Source of the DNA: Branchiostoma belcheri
Lineage: Eukaryota; Chordata; Leptocardii; Amphioxiformes; Branchiostomatidae
Length of the DNA: 64,000 nucleotides
Reading direction: 5' to 3'
Assembly (NCBI RefSeq): GCF_001625305.1
Contig: NW_017802758.1
Coordinates: 564,964-628,963, forward strand
Positions within the stretch are counted from its first letter, which is position 1, and each line of letters starts with the position of its first letter. Made by a program: the position numbers and the translations under genes. The notes under the pieces are model-generated. The model saw only the letters and a program-made list of their open reading frames with translations, was not told the origin of the DNA and did not search any database. Below, one piece after another: positions 1-10,318 of the stretch.

Positions 1-43
1 ACTTGTAGTCATACGGAAATATCAAGAAGTAAACGTTACTTAC

Positions 44-208
44 CAGGCTCTTTAATACACATCCGAAGAGAGACCAGCCAGTTTTCTTCGTAATTTCTGC
101 ATTCTCGCGGCTTAGAGGTGCTAAAGACTCAACCAATTCTCGCAAGACTCTGTTCGCTACCCTGTAGCAACGTTGTTCCCATTGCAAATGGTTGCATGTG
201 ACTATACG
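44..208 (-). CDS. partial exon of unidentified gene
   Basis: On the minus strand this stretch is open from an in-frame TGA (209-211) to a strong GTAAGT donor directly after position 44. The predicted peptide contains WEQRCYRVANRVLRELVESL and continues to a segment ending GCVLKSL. There is no in-frame ATG, so the exon start would be an acceptor or lies elsewhere. The next exon would be left of the window. I do not recognise the family. It could also be an open stretch by chance, since it is only 55 codons. Confidence 0.3.
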
Positions 209-265
209 TCATGATTTGTGGTGTCAAAGGCCAAAAGTCACAGTGCGCTAGCGGGAACACGGTAT

Positions 266-316
266 TTTCCCATATATGCAAATGAGCAGGTTAATTTTCC
301 CATATATGCAAATGAG
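266..316 (+). promoter_or_regulatory. tandem pair of octamer (ATGCAAAT) motifs
   Basis: A segment reading TTTTCCCATATATGCAAATG occurs twice in direct orientation 30 bp apart, each copy carrying ATGCAAAT, the classic POU/Oct octamer. The pair lies just upstream of the first recognisable codons of the SWIM/YqaJ gene. Function as a promoter element is inference; it could equally be a subterminal repeat of the transposon. Confidence 0.4.
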
Positions 317-1199
317 GTTAGGCGCGGAGCGGCGCGTTCGAACTAAATGTTCCACTCGAAACAGGCGTGGGTTAGAGACAGGTTTCCGGGCTGCTCCTGT
401 CCCGGTATCAGCTACTGAGTGCGATGTGAAAACTCTGGAGCAGGAGACCAGGGCCTCGGTATGGACCACTGACATGAGGCAGCTGCCATTGTTTAACTTT
501 GCAGCCTTGTATGCCTACTTTATAACCCTGACGAAGAAGTTCAAGCACATTGAACTTGCGTCGACATCGTACAAAAAGCTAAAGGCTTACCAGTACTTTG
601 CAGAGGGCAATGTAAAGGGCATGCAGGTTGCAAAGAAACATGGCACTACCTATGTCAAGGCAAAGGTGCTGCCTAGCATGAAAAGGCTAAGTACTGCACG
701 ATCATCGGATTCAACAACGGGCAAGTCACCAAGGCAGCATGTGATTGTCCAGCAGGGTGACTGATATGTCCATTCATGCAAGCCCCGTTGGCCTTTGTTC
801 CACTTCCTACTGACCCAGATAACTGTAAATGCTAATCCACATTTTATAATTTTTTTCAGACGTTGAAAATATATGATGATGCTTGTCAAATACCATTGAT
901 GTGCCAGCACTTGTACTCACAGATTTATGTAATCAAGCCCTGTTGGCTTTTGATACACTTCTCACTGGTAACGAGGACAACTAACTCACATTGTTTTTGA
1001 ACTTTTCAGGCTTTGAATAAGATGATACTTGTGAAATGCCATAGATGTATCAGTACCTGCACATGGATCTATTATTTTAAGCACCATTTGTCACACCTAG
1101 TACTGGCCCAGGTAACTGGAACTGCTAATACATGTTGTTTTAAACTTTTCGGACTTTTAAATTGTGTATTATTCCTTGATTAAGATCAATATATTCTCT

Positions 1200-1345
1200 T
1201 CTAATCATCATCATCTTCAACGCTCTCAGTCATCTGTCGACGATGCAGGCCTCCAAAGCTCTCCATTGTCTTCTGTCCTGTGCTTACCTTTGGGCTCCTT
1301 CCCAAGTGATCCCCATCTCTTCTAAGTCTCTCATCACAGTTCTTT
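1200..1345 (-). mobile_element. 3'-terminal fragment of a non-LTR retrotransposon
   Basis: The minus strand encodes RDLEEMGITWEGAQR, a stop, then AQDRRQWRALEACIVDR. This is the signature C-terminal tail of many animal non-LTR reverse transcriptases (RD...GI.W..A...A.DR..WR). It sits inside the first intron of the SWIM/YqaJ gene and is heavily truncated. Confidence 0.55.
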
Positions 1346-1608
1346 AATACTACTGATTGACACCACAATGTGTATACCATTTATTAAAACTATTGTATTT
1401 TCCACGCAGGACATGCCCTGGAGGACTTGGCAAATGTAACCATATCGGAGGGCTACTGTTTGCCATCGAGGCGTTCAATAAGACAGAGTTGAGGGACAAT
1501 CCAACCCCTGTGTCGTCAACATCGAGGCTCTCAGTCTGGAATGTTCCACGCAATGACAAGGTGTTTATGATCTACATTTTTATAAGTTACACGGTTTATG
1601 TATTCACA

Positions 1609-1769
1609 CATACACACATACATACATGCACACACACACATACATACATGCACACACACATACACACACACATACATACATGCACACACACACACATGCA
1701 TGCACACACACACACACACATACATACATGCACACACACACACTTACATACATACATGCACACACACAC

Positions 1770-1811
<42 letters not shown>

Positions 1812-1850
1812 ACATACATGCACACAAACACATACATACACACACATAAT
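1609..1850. repeat. (CA)n / CATACATA microsatellite
   Basis: An almost pure CA-rich simple repeat with interspersed ACATACATGCA blocks lies in the second intron of the SWIM/YqaJ gene. The long Cys/Val and His/Thr open frames across it are artefacts of the repeat. Confidence 0.95.
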
Positions 1851-2304
1851 TTATCAGGAATACATATTATAGCAGTACGTTTTATCATTCTACATCATTC
1901 AGTCTGTGTTAACTTGTCTGTGACTATGCCTTTACTTACCAGGGATCACAAATGCATAAAGATGAGTTAAAGGCAAAAAAAATATTTACTTTTACTTTAT
2001 GCACATAGCTAGCCCAAATATTGATACCGTCATATTAATACATAACTGTTTTAACTGTTTTTCCAAACAATAGGTTGAAGCCCAAGAGATAACAAATGTG
2101 AAACTAGGAAGGATTCGCTACGGAAAGGAGACAAAGTACATGAAGACAAACCACTATGACCCCAGGGCACTTCACCACAGGACAGTGGACCAAAATGCAC
2201 TGGACATGTTCAGACAAAAGATGGGGTCTATGTGTCCAGATTCGATGTTTCTTTTATATGGAGCTAATAGAGACACATCCTCTAACTCCAGCCACTCTCA
2301 CAAC

Positions 2305-2628
2305 GGTTCCCTGGACCCCCAGCACAACACACAAGGCAACGGTTCCCTGGACCCCCAGCACAACACACAAGACAACGGTTCCCTGGACCCCCAGCACAAC
2401 ACACAAGCCAGCGGTTCCCTGGACCCCCAGCACAACACACAAGGCAACGGTTCCCTGGACCCCCAGCACAACACACAAGCCAGCGGTTCCCTGGACCCCC
2501 AGCACAATACACAAGACAACGGTTCCCTGGACCCCCAGCACAACACACAAGCCAGCGGTTCCCTGGACCCCCAGCACAACACACAAGACAACGGTTCCCT
2601 GGACCCCCAGCACAACACACAAGACAAC
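2305..2628 (+). repeat. nine 36-bp units coding 12-residue repeats
   Basis: Nine in-frame copies of a 36-bp unit encode GSLDPQHNTQ followed by GN, DN or AS. The unit variants are shuffled (GN, DN, AS, GN, AS, DN, AS, DN, DN), which suggests unequal exchange or replication slippage. The tract lies between the SWIM and YqaJ parts and is probably a disordered linker. Confidence 0.95.
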
Positions 2629-3495
2629 GGTTCCTTTGACCTTCCCTTCAATGACTTGTACGACTTCAGTACCAGTGCATTTTCGGACATGATGGGAACG
2701 TACATGAAGTCAATGAAACTTTCAAGGGATGAACAGTTGACCACAGAACAGGAAACAAGAGGGCAGGGTTCCAGCGAAACATGGAAGGAGAAAAGGAAAG
2801 AAAAACTGACATCATCAAACTTTGGCAGTGCCATTACTTGTAAGGTGGAGCCCTCTAATAAAGTGAAGGGTATGCTTTACAGCAGTTTCACCACCAAAGC
2901 AACTACATACGGAAACAACAACGAGACTGTTGCCGTGGATGAGTACCTGTCCCTCGCTCACAGCGAAAACTTCCATGCGGACTGCATAGAGGCAGGGTTA
3001 ATCCTCTCATTGGAGAGACCGTGGTTGGGGGCTTCTGTGGATAGACTTGTGCAGGTAGCTGGTAAGACTGTTGGAGGCCTGGAGGTGAAATGCCCTTACT
3101 CCAAACAGGGCTGTACAATCAAAGAAGCCATCCAGGACCGTGCCTTCTTTCTGACTAAAGTAGATGGCAGGGTCTGCCTCAAGCCAAGTCACAAGTACTA
3201 CCACCAAGTTGTACTGCTGTGACTTGGAGTGGGTAGACTTTGTTGTCTACTTTGGTCCTGGCAACATTGCACGTGACAGGATTTTCGTGGACTCCCAGTG
3301 GCGGCAGGTCAATCTCCCTAAGTTAGACCACTTCTTCAAGTCAGCTATCCTGCCAGAACTACTGACAAGGAGAGTCAGACGCGGGAAGAAACTGTACAAG
3401 GCGGGTTTGTGGAAACCATTGTAAAAGAAACAACAAGGACAGTTGGACTCAACTTCTCTCCTGGTTCAGTGTGATCAGTTTGATAGTACATGTAC

Positions 3496-3969
3496 TGCCA
3501 CTTTCTATGCTCTGTATGCATATGGCTAGAACATTAACTACGTAACCCTCATTTTTTGTGTTCAAGGTTAGATGATTAGATTCTCAGTGGGCTTGTTGAG
3601 GGGGCCCAACTTAATGTTCGCCTTTATCCCCATATGTATCCTGCATAGTTAGTGGCTGTTGTAAGTTTTCCTAGCCATGTGTGGAAAGAAACTGTATCTG
3701 AAACCTTTGTAAAAAAAACTGAACATGGGCAGTTGGATTCTATGTACCTCTATGTCTCTCCTGCTTTGGGGGAAGAACTAGTGTGCTTTATTATTGTTAG
3801 TTACTGCCACTCTCTATGCTCTGTATGCATATGGCTAGAACATTAACTATGTAACCCTCATTTTTTGTGTTCAAGAATGAGATTCTCAGTGGGCTTGTTG
3901 AGGGGGCCCAACTTAATGTTCGCCGTTATCCCCATATGTATCTTGCATAGTTAGTAGCTGTTGTAACAA
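3496..3969. repeat. tandem duplication of the 3' flank of the SWIM/YqaJ gene
   Basis: About 170 bp beginning TACTGCCACT and containing TATGCATATGGCTAGAACAT and GGGGGCCCAACTTAATGTTC occurs at about 3496-3666 and again at 3803-3969. Weaker similarity extends upstream into the terminal codons of the gene (3388 versus 3688), so the duplicated unit is about 300 bp. Confidence 0.85.
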
Positions 3970-4586
3970 TTTTCTTAGACTGGGATCACAAACTTATGTG
4001 ATTGGGGGGATGACACCCTTTGACAGATGACCTCCTCGTTGGTGGGTGTCGGTAATATTGTCAGTCACAGGCAATAGCTAACAATCTGTCATGTACACTG
4101 ATATGATTCTTACAAGAATCTTAGTGAACCAAACACTTAACTGTCTCTCTCAATCTCTATATATAGATAAAAGCAAACTTAATCAAAGTCTTGAACAACA
4201 TGTATTTTATTGTAGCCCTCATCTGCTTGTTGGCTCTTCAATTTATTGCATAAATGGTACAAAGTGATTATGGAATGATAATCTTCTGACCTCACACTTT
4301 TCTAAGAGGTATACCATTACTTATAACTTAATATAAGCTGGCAATTTTTCTTGAGCAAGTAAATCTAGTAAGACCACAGCACATTGTATAGATTATACAT
4401 TTCCAAACACAGTACTATAAATAATCACTGTAAATGATTTACAAGTGCTCATTAATACAATATACATATGCCATAAAATGGAAATAAACTGGTCAAGTGT
4501 CTTTCTTCGTGCGAAAAGGTTAAGTATGCACATGAAAAGGGTGTATAAGTACACAATACCATAAGATGGAACTAAACTTATCAAGC
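3970..4586. other. intergenic stretch between convergent genes
   Basis: No gene is recognisable. The stretch is AT-rich. Minus-strand AATAAA hexamers occur near 4206 and 4240 and could serve the transposase transcript. Between about 4470 and 4640 the end of the transposase gene is partly duplicated (AAGTATGCACAT occurs twice). Confidence 0.5.
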
Positions 4587-5981
4587 TCATTCTTTCTTAA
4601 CCAGAGGCGGTGAAAAGTTTGTTAAGTATGCACATACAGTGAAAATTTGGTCTGCTTGCTTTGCCATTGTTATTGGCATCACTCCATCTAAAATGTGGTA
4701 GTTTTTGATCCTACCGATAGCCCTCTCAACATGTATCCTTACTGAAGCAATGTCCATTGTCTCTTGGACCTCAGCTGCAGACAGGGCTGCCCGATCCCCC
4801 TTGAATGGTGGGATGTTGAGTGAGACACCAGGTGGTAAAATATCAGATATCTCAAAACCACGATCAGCCATGACATTGTCCCCACTTTCTAACAAAGCCA
4901 GTAGGCCTGAATCCCTTGTGATAGCCTTGTCTGAAACACGACCCCCCCATAACTTTGAGACAAAAGTGACCATGCCATTTGGGCTAATACCAACAAGTGC
5001 CTTCCAGGTATTGTGGTGCTTGTAGTTAGACCATGTCTGTGATTGAGCAAGCATGGCAGATGGGACTTCAATGAAAATCTCTGTACAGTCAATGATAATC
5101 CTGGTGGTTGGATACTGAGAGAACTGCAAAGGCATGTTTGCCCTGATGTCTGCTTGTGTCGGAAACGGAAACATCAAAGGAAGCTCCAGGTACAGAAAGT
5201 TAATCCAGGTGGTTACAATGCGGGAAACTGTGCTTTCAGATAAGTTAAATCTGATGGCTAAATCTTTGTGGAACAACCCAACTTTAAGCCTAACCAACAC
5301 AAGGAAAAACTCATCTAACAGAGTGCACTTCTTCTTTGGACCTGGTCTGCACATACCTGGTCTTTGGTGTGGCTTTGAGTCACGAACAGTGCTGCTACCC
5401 CTCCAATACTGTAACTGCATTGCTTTAGGTGCTATGTATTCATACAATGCCATGAAGACATCAAAACTAGGCAAACCTGTATAAAACCTCATTGCATCAT
5501 CGTCACCCCTAAAAGCATTTGCACAAAATGTATTTGCATTTACCTGAGCTTTCAAACTGTGTACAGTTTTCTTCAGATGCTTGCATTCTTCCTCAACAGC
5601 TTGAAGTTTTGATTCCAGTTGCAATACATAATCCTTGTAAGACTCAAGTGTCTGGGACTTGTCTTTAACAAATGTGTATACATGATCATGTACACTTTGA
5701 ACATTACAATCTGAATCAGATGTTGTCTGGGTGGAAGTGCTTAGAGGTGTCCAGGCTGTTTGAGTACTGACATCGACTTTCACAGGTGGCGGGGATACTG
5801 TTACAATACTAGTAGTCTTAGAGACTGTGTCCACTTCTGAAGTCTTTTCACTAAAGTCTGGCACTGACTGGTCTATGTCCATGTCCAGCCCTGATCCAGA
5901 TGCATCCATAGAGACGTCGAGGTCAGGAGAAGTGCCACTTGCTGAAGTGTCCATGGCAATGTCAGGCTCTGAGACGACAAT
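4587..5981 (-). CDS. DDE_Tnp_4 transposase, main exon
   Basis: This is the last and largest exon, following an AACAG acceptor and opening IVVSEPDIAMDTSASG. It is open without interruption to TGA at 4587 (464 codons). Order of parts: acidic N-terminus, coiled coil with the heptad-like LQLESKLQAVEEECKHLKK, a Cys/Pro-rich linker, HTH_Tnp_4, then the DDE_Tnp_4 nuclease. Its length is typical for this family. Confidence 0.85.
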   Translation of the reverse strand: MVVSEPDIAMDTSASGTSPDLDVSMDASGSGLDMDIDQSVPDFSEKTSEVDTVSKTTSIVTVSPPPVKVDVSTQTAWTPLSTSTQTTSDSDCNVQSVHDHVYTFVKDKSQTLESYKDYVLQLESKLQAVEEECKHLKKTVHSLKAQVNANTFCANAFRGDDDAMRFYTGLPSFDVFMALYEYIAPKAMQLQYWRGSSTVRDSKPHQRPGMCRPGPKKKCTLLDEFFLVLVRLKVGLFHKDLAIRFNLSESTVSRIVTTWINFLYLELPLMFPFPTQADIRANMPLQFSQYPTTRIIIDCTEIFIEVPSAMLAQSQTWSNYKHHNTWKALVGISPNGMVTFVSKLWGGRVSDKAITRDSGLLALLESGDNVMADRGFEISDILPPGVSLNIPPFKGDRAALSAAEVQETMDIASVRIHVERAIGRIKNYHILDGVMPITMAKQADQIFTVCAYLTNFSPPLVKKE

Positions 5982-7810
5982 CTGTTAAGAGAGAATGAGT
6001 GTTATTTCACAGTATAGTTATTCATGCAATGTCTACGGTAAAATTTGACAATATATTCACTACAAGACCTACAGCTTGGTGCCAGCCTGAACAGCTTACC
6101 TTCACTTCAGGTGTAAACTAACAGGTGTTCTTACTCACTTTGATTCCCAAATATACACTACTATTATCTGTATCTGTATCTGTATAGCCGGTATAACCGC
6201 CTTTCGGCGTAACACACCAGCTTCGCAGGCACGCGGCGCGGCGGCAGCTGGCTATATTACACCGATCGACTTGTTACACCTAACCCTTGAACTTCTAGCT
6301 CTAGACATTGTTTAAAGCTATCTATTGACAGTGCCCCTACTGTACTTGGTGACAGTGAGTTCCACTATTATATACCCTGAAATATTTGACATAAAATATA
6401 AAAGAATGACAAGTATCCACATTAAAGAGATGTACATTCCACATGTGACATAATACCTTGTTGAGTTTTTGTGGTCCTTTGGGTTTCTTGGGGGGAGGAC
6501 ACCATCTTGGTTTCGGAGCTGGTCTCTGTGGTGTGACTTTAGTCCACGAATGAAGGACAGGGGTTGCACCTAACATGAATACATAAGGGAAAATTTTCAC
6601 TAAGAATGCCAATATTAATTATTGCAAGTATAATCTCTGGATGAGTCAAAATAAAAACAATTCAAACCAACAGGACATACATATAGTCAAGTTAACTTAC
6701 CCTCCCTAAGCCTTGGAGACTGCAACAGAAGTCCCATTGCTGATCGCCTTACAATATCTGATTCTTTGAAATGCTTTTCACAAAGCTTGGAGTACTTGTC
6801 AAGGGTAAAGTTATCCCTACCAATCTGTCTTTTAAAGCAGCCCAATGATTCAGTTTAGTTTTGTCTTCCAGTACTTTTTTGGGGATACCGAAAAATGATA
6901 TTTTCGTCGGGACTTGTTTCCCATCCACACATTTGTACAATGAGCTGTTGCACCCATATGCTTTGCAGTAGGTCCCTGCACTGAATCTCTTCTTGGATCC
7001 ATTCTTGGCAGTCGTCAATGTGTTTGTCTGAAAAGAAAAGAAGCAAAAACATTACACATACTATAGAACAATAATAAACCATTTTTAAACTCCTAATAAA
7101 AATAGAAGATAATCCGATACCACAAATCCACCCGAAATGAAGGCACAGTATAGCAGTACTTGCCGCGAAGTTACACGAAAATAGAAGAAAGGCATGCACA
7201 ACACCGAGACGTAGTATTAAAAAATGATTAAATTTTCGACTCGCAATCGTCACTTTTGCGGTAAAGTTCGCCCCGCTAGAATCCCAGTTCAACATTTGTA
7301 CGTTTCTGTGGAAGTTAATCCAGTTAAACTGAAATATTACCGGAGAAAGTAGAGGATAATCTTCGAAAGAACAGACGTTACGTACGAGCGCCCCCCTCCC
7401 CCACTTGGCGATTTACGCACGACGATATCTAAGGCCAATGTCGGCTTGCGATCGTGAAATTTCCGGAACAACCCCAAAATTTCGCTAAATGTTTAACCAC
7501 AAGGATGTCTACCTGTCATTTTCACGTCCCTATACAGGTTTTGTACGAATGAAGTCAGTATATTACGTATTTTTTCATGCGAGCGTAGCTAGCGTTTAGC
7601 GTATGACGTACATATAGTAAACAATGAGTTCGGTCAAGAAATACGGAAAATGAGCGGGGATTTGTCATTTCTACCGGCTGAAATTAGACCCAAATGTTCA
7701 CAACAACCTTATCTATTCGTAACACGTACAAATATTTCGATCTTTCATCGTACAAGAACGTAACTTACCGAAGAAGATGCAGCAACGCTGGACGCGCCAT
7801 TAGACTCCAT
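4587..7810 (-). CDS. THAP + HTH_Tnp_4 + DDE_Tnp_4 transposase, 4 exons, one frame break
   Basis: Exons on the minus strand are 7810-7769, 7027-6711, 6569-6457 and 5981-4587. All have GT/AG borders and the phases agree (0, 1, 0). Exon 1 starts MESNGASSVAASSS. Exon 2 encodes a THAP finger with YCKAYGC and, after a frame break, LCEKHF, giving the C2CH set. The break is an A4 run (plus-strand TTTT 6830-6833) that needs one more base. Exon 4 carries an acidic Ser/Thr region, a coiled coil, an HTH (LAIRFNLSESTVSRIV) and the DDE core: IDCTEIFIEVPS (first D), MADRGF (second D) and HVERAIGRIKNYHIL (E). It acts in the nucleus on transposon ends. Apart from the homopolymer shift the gene looks intact, so sequencing error is as likely as decay. 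Confidence 0.85.
6168..6365 (-). mobile_element. non-LTR retrotransposon 3' tail with (ATCTGT)n end
   Basis: The minus strand encodes WNSLSPSTVGALSIDSFKQCL, the common ending of CR1/L2-type reverse transcriptases. This is followed by a short 3' UTR containing GTGTTACGCCGAAAGGCGG and a TACAGA hexanucleotide tail. It lies in the third intron of the THAP/DDE gene. The same 3' UTR appears at 42369-42440. Confidence 0.65.
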
Positions 7811-8021
7811 TGTGTAGGCGGGCTGAATGAAATCAGTATAAGCACCAGTCTCGTTTTCGTGCAAAATCACGTGCGTTCGCGCACCGCCTACTCTCGCGGG
7901 ACCCGCTTTTCAAAATGGCCGCGGAGATTGGAATTACGTCTATTCTTGAGCCTTCAGGTTTTACCTGTGTTACTAGTATCGAAATTCGTGATGTGTGACA
8001 TAGAAATATATATAGAAATAT

Positions 8022-8785
8022 AGATCACGTATCCTCAAAAGCCAACAATACCGTTAACTTCCTGAGACGCAATATTAACATTGCAAATCCACAGGTCAAA
8101 GCCCGGGCTTACAAAACCCTAGTGCGCCCAATACTAGAGTATTGTCAGACGGTATGGGATCCTTATACCCAAAGTAATATAAGGAACCTGGAGGCTGTCC
8201 AGAGAAGGGCGGCTCGATTTGCCCTCCGCCGCTACAGACGGCAGTCTAGTGTGGCTAACATGTTAGTCACACTTGACTGGCCTTTGCTCGTAGAAAGGAG
8301 GCGAAACGCCCGCTTACAGATGTTTTATAAGATCACAAATAACATGTCGCTAGCAAGCAAGGGGCTACGAGCTCCCTCTCGCACTGAAAACAGCTTAGCC
8401 CTCCACCCTCCAAGCTCACGAGCTGACTATCACCTAAATTCCTTCTTCTCTAAAACTGTTAGAGAATGGAACCGCCTACCAGATAGTGTGGTTAAAGCCA
8501 AGTCACTGCAGGCATTTAAAAATGCCATTCACACCTTGTAACCCCAAACAAGAGTCACGGGTACTCACCGCCACCCAGCTGGCGGACAGGGAGTGGCGCC
8601 CCTGCCCACTGAGGAGCTTGTAGTCTGTAGCCAACAGACTACAACAACATATATATACACATATACACAATACAAAATAAGAGCGACACCCCAAATCCAA
8701 ACCAAAAACCCCTACCCCTCACCGTGCCGGAGCCCTCAACTTATTGAGGTTGTGCACGTACGGGAAAGAAGAAGAAGAAGAAATA
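8022..8785 (+). mobile_element. 5'-truncated CR1/Jockey-like non-LTR retrotransposon
   Basis: An open frame to TAA at 8541 encodes the end of a reverse transcriptase: PILEYCQTVWDPYTQSNIRN, AVQRRAARFALRRYR and VREWNRLPDSVVKAKSLQAF. It is cut at its 5' side near 8022, as expected of target-primed insertion. A 240-bp 3' UTR follows and ends in an AAG microsatellite (GAAGAAGAAG), typical of CR1/L2 tails. No clean target duplication was found. Confidence 0.85.
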
Positions 8786-8949
8786 CAAAAAAATACTCAT
8801 CCGGCTGTTGTACATGTATGCCGACCTGAAGTTTACTGTCTTCCTGATTTGAGAAAAAGGACAAATCATCACCATGTTACATATTAAACCTTTGCTAGAG
8901 TATTAAAAAGAGAAATTCTGCATACACACGTACTTGTGTAATGTGCAAC

Positions 8950-10318
8950 TCATTCTTCCTGACTGCTCCCAATGAAAATGACCGACAGCCGCTGCTTTTG
9001 TTGGTACACATGCTTAACCTGCAATGTTTTGTAAGGTATCAATATGTACATGTATCTGTGAATATATACAAATATACAACCTATAAGTTGTACATTAAAG
9101 TATGTTACAATTAACAGTTTCATTAATACATATCTACAGACTGTACTTACAATGGCAGGCCATGAAGCATCTGTCCCACGCTTTACCCACACGACATCTC
9201 CTGCCTTAAAAGCTGGCTCTGAAATACATCAATAGGACTTAATTCACATTTGACAGCTGTAATATGTTTTTTAAACTCCTGGCAACAACCCCACAATGTT
9301 GTTAATCCAGGTGTTCAGGGTTATGATTCTAAAATATACCATTGTGGCATCAACATTTTGCATGTGCCTCATTTATGTGCTTGTGACAGAGCAAATGTGG
9401 CAGGAAGTTCTCTACAAAACACAAAACTCAGTTACGCAAACCAACAGTGTTGACTACTCAAGAGCAGTGTGTAGTAGGGTAAACTTCACGCCTTTCAAAC
9501 ACGACAGAAACAAGTATTCATAGGCGACAATTCTCTGTGAAGTTTTATAGTACTTCACAACTTGTAACAATGTACAGGGTTGTACAAGTTTTCACTTGTT
9601 GGGCAAGTACATGGTCATTTCTACTTGCCCAAATTGATTTCTCCCTTGCCCAAAATCTGAATAAGATGTCACATATTTCTATGCATTTCTAATTGCTGCA
9701 AGCAAATTTTTCTTTTCTTCTGTAAGAAGGAAAGCACTTCCAAGTTTATGATGTATGCTTTATCAACCAGGACATAAAAATATACTTGCCAAATTGGGCA
9801 AGTTCTGAGGACATGCAATTGCCCAAACAGTGCTTTCACTTGCCCTGCGCAAGTAGACTTGTCCAACCCTGATGTATTATAAAAATGACTGAAATAAAAT
9901 TGCTGGTCAAATACATAAGATCGCACTCGTGGCGGCCTCATCAGAACTCCCCGGCCAACACTTTGTATAAATACAGGCTGTATAACATCAAAAACACAAC
10001 AAATTACTGGACATAAGAAAAAAGCAACAATATCCCAACATGTAACACTGAGGGTTAAACAAATGGAACCGTGTGTTTTAGCTGCGAACGTAAAATACAA
10101 ACTGACCACAATACTCCTGCAGGAGGGATACCTCCTTCACGGAGTATTAATTGGCTTACTGCATGGGTCTTGCTGCAGGGAAGTGTTCATAGCTGGTAGG
10201 TCATCGTCTGAATCACTGCCATCACTTCCCTCACTGCTCTTATGTCCTGTTCTGGTTTTTGGTCCTTTTTCAATACGCTTCAAATAAAGGTAGGGGCTTT
10301 CAGACAATTCCGTCAATC
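8950..10318 (-). CDS. partial gene ending in a PWWP-like domain
   Basis: Three minus-strand exons fit together by phase: 10318-10160 (acidic, GSDGSDSDDDLPAM), 9218-9151 (AGDVVWVKRGTDASWPAI) and 9018-8950 (VKHVYQQKQRLSVIFIGSSQ, then TGA). Borders are AG/GTAAGC, AG/GTAAGT and AG. The AGDVVWVKRG...WPA block is the opening of a PWWP domain, a chromatin/DNA-binding module, with the beta-strand VIFIG following. The product stops unusually soon after that strand, so the domain is short or the stop lies in a retained intron. Earlier exons were not found. The gene could be a host chromatin gene or part of a transposon. Confidence 0.5.
9575..9871. mobile_element. 297-bp MITE with CAGGGTTG termini
   Basis: Both ends carry an imperfect inverted repeat of about 24 bp starting CAGGGTTGGACAAGT, and both sides have ATGTA directly next to the termini (9570-9574 and 9872-9876). 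The interior repeats CTTGCCC-like words. CAGGG termini are hAT-like, but only 5 bp of target duplication are visible instead of 8. It lies in an intron of the PWWP-like gene. Confidence 0.8.

Larger units (their letters stand above)
276..3424 (+). pseudogene. SWIM zinc finger / YqaJ-type nuclease gene, two frame breaks
   Basis: Exons are about 276-756, 1410-1560 and 2074-3424, joined by GT/AG introns with matching phases (2, then 0). Exon 1 holds the region before the SWIM finger (AYQYFAEG). The finger is split: ACDCPAG ends exon 1 and GKCNHIGGLLFAIEAF is in exon 2, giving CxC...CxH. Exon 3 has a 12-residue repeat tract, then a PD-(D/E)xK nuclease core with RPWLGASVD and GGLEVKCP (D and ExK catalytic residues). 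There are two defects. An A4 run at 681-684 is one base short of keeping the SWIM half in frame. Near 3205-3215 about 11 nt are missing, moving the ending DLEWVDFVVYF into another frame. The first could be an assembly error; the second looks like a real deletion between short AGTT repeats. The likely role is a transposon accessory nuclease. Confidence 0.75.
276..7810. mobile_element. ISL2EU-like DNA transposon, two convergent genes
   Basis: A plus-strand SWIM/YqaJ nuclease gene and a minus-strand THAP/DDE_Tnp_4 transposase gene face each other, with their 3' ends 1.2 kb apart. From general knowledge, ISL2EU (IS4EU) elements of animals encode a DDE transposase, often with a THAP finger, plus a YqaJ-type exonuclease, so the pair is best read as one autonomous element. 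I compared the sequence before 276 with that after 7810 and saw no convincing terminal inverted repeat, so the true ends are not fixed. The coordinates given are the outer limits of recognisable coding sequence. Confidence 0.6.

Noticed and set aside
1357..1970. Long open frames rich in His/Thr or Cys/Val on both strands
   Set aside because: They are translations of the (CA)n/CATA microsatellite; open frames are expected on both strands.
2254..2834. Minus-strand open frames of 112-178 codons
   Set aside because: They mirror the 36-bp coding repeat, whose length keeps all frames open; the plus frame carries the SWIM/YqaJ gene.
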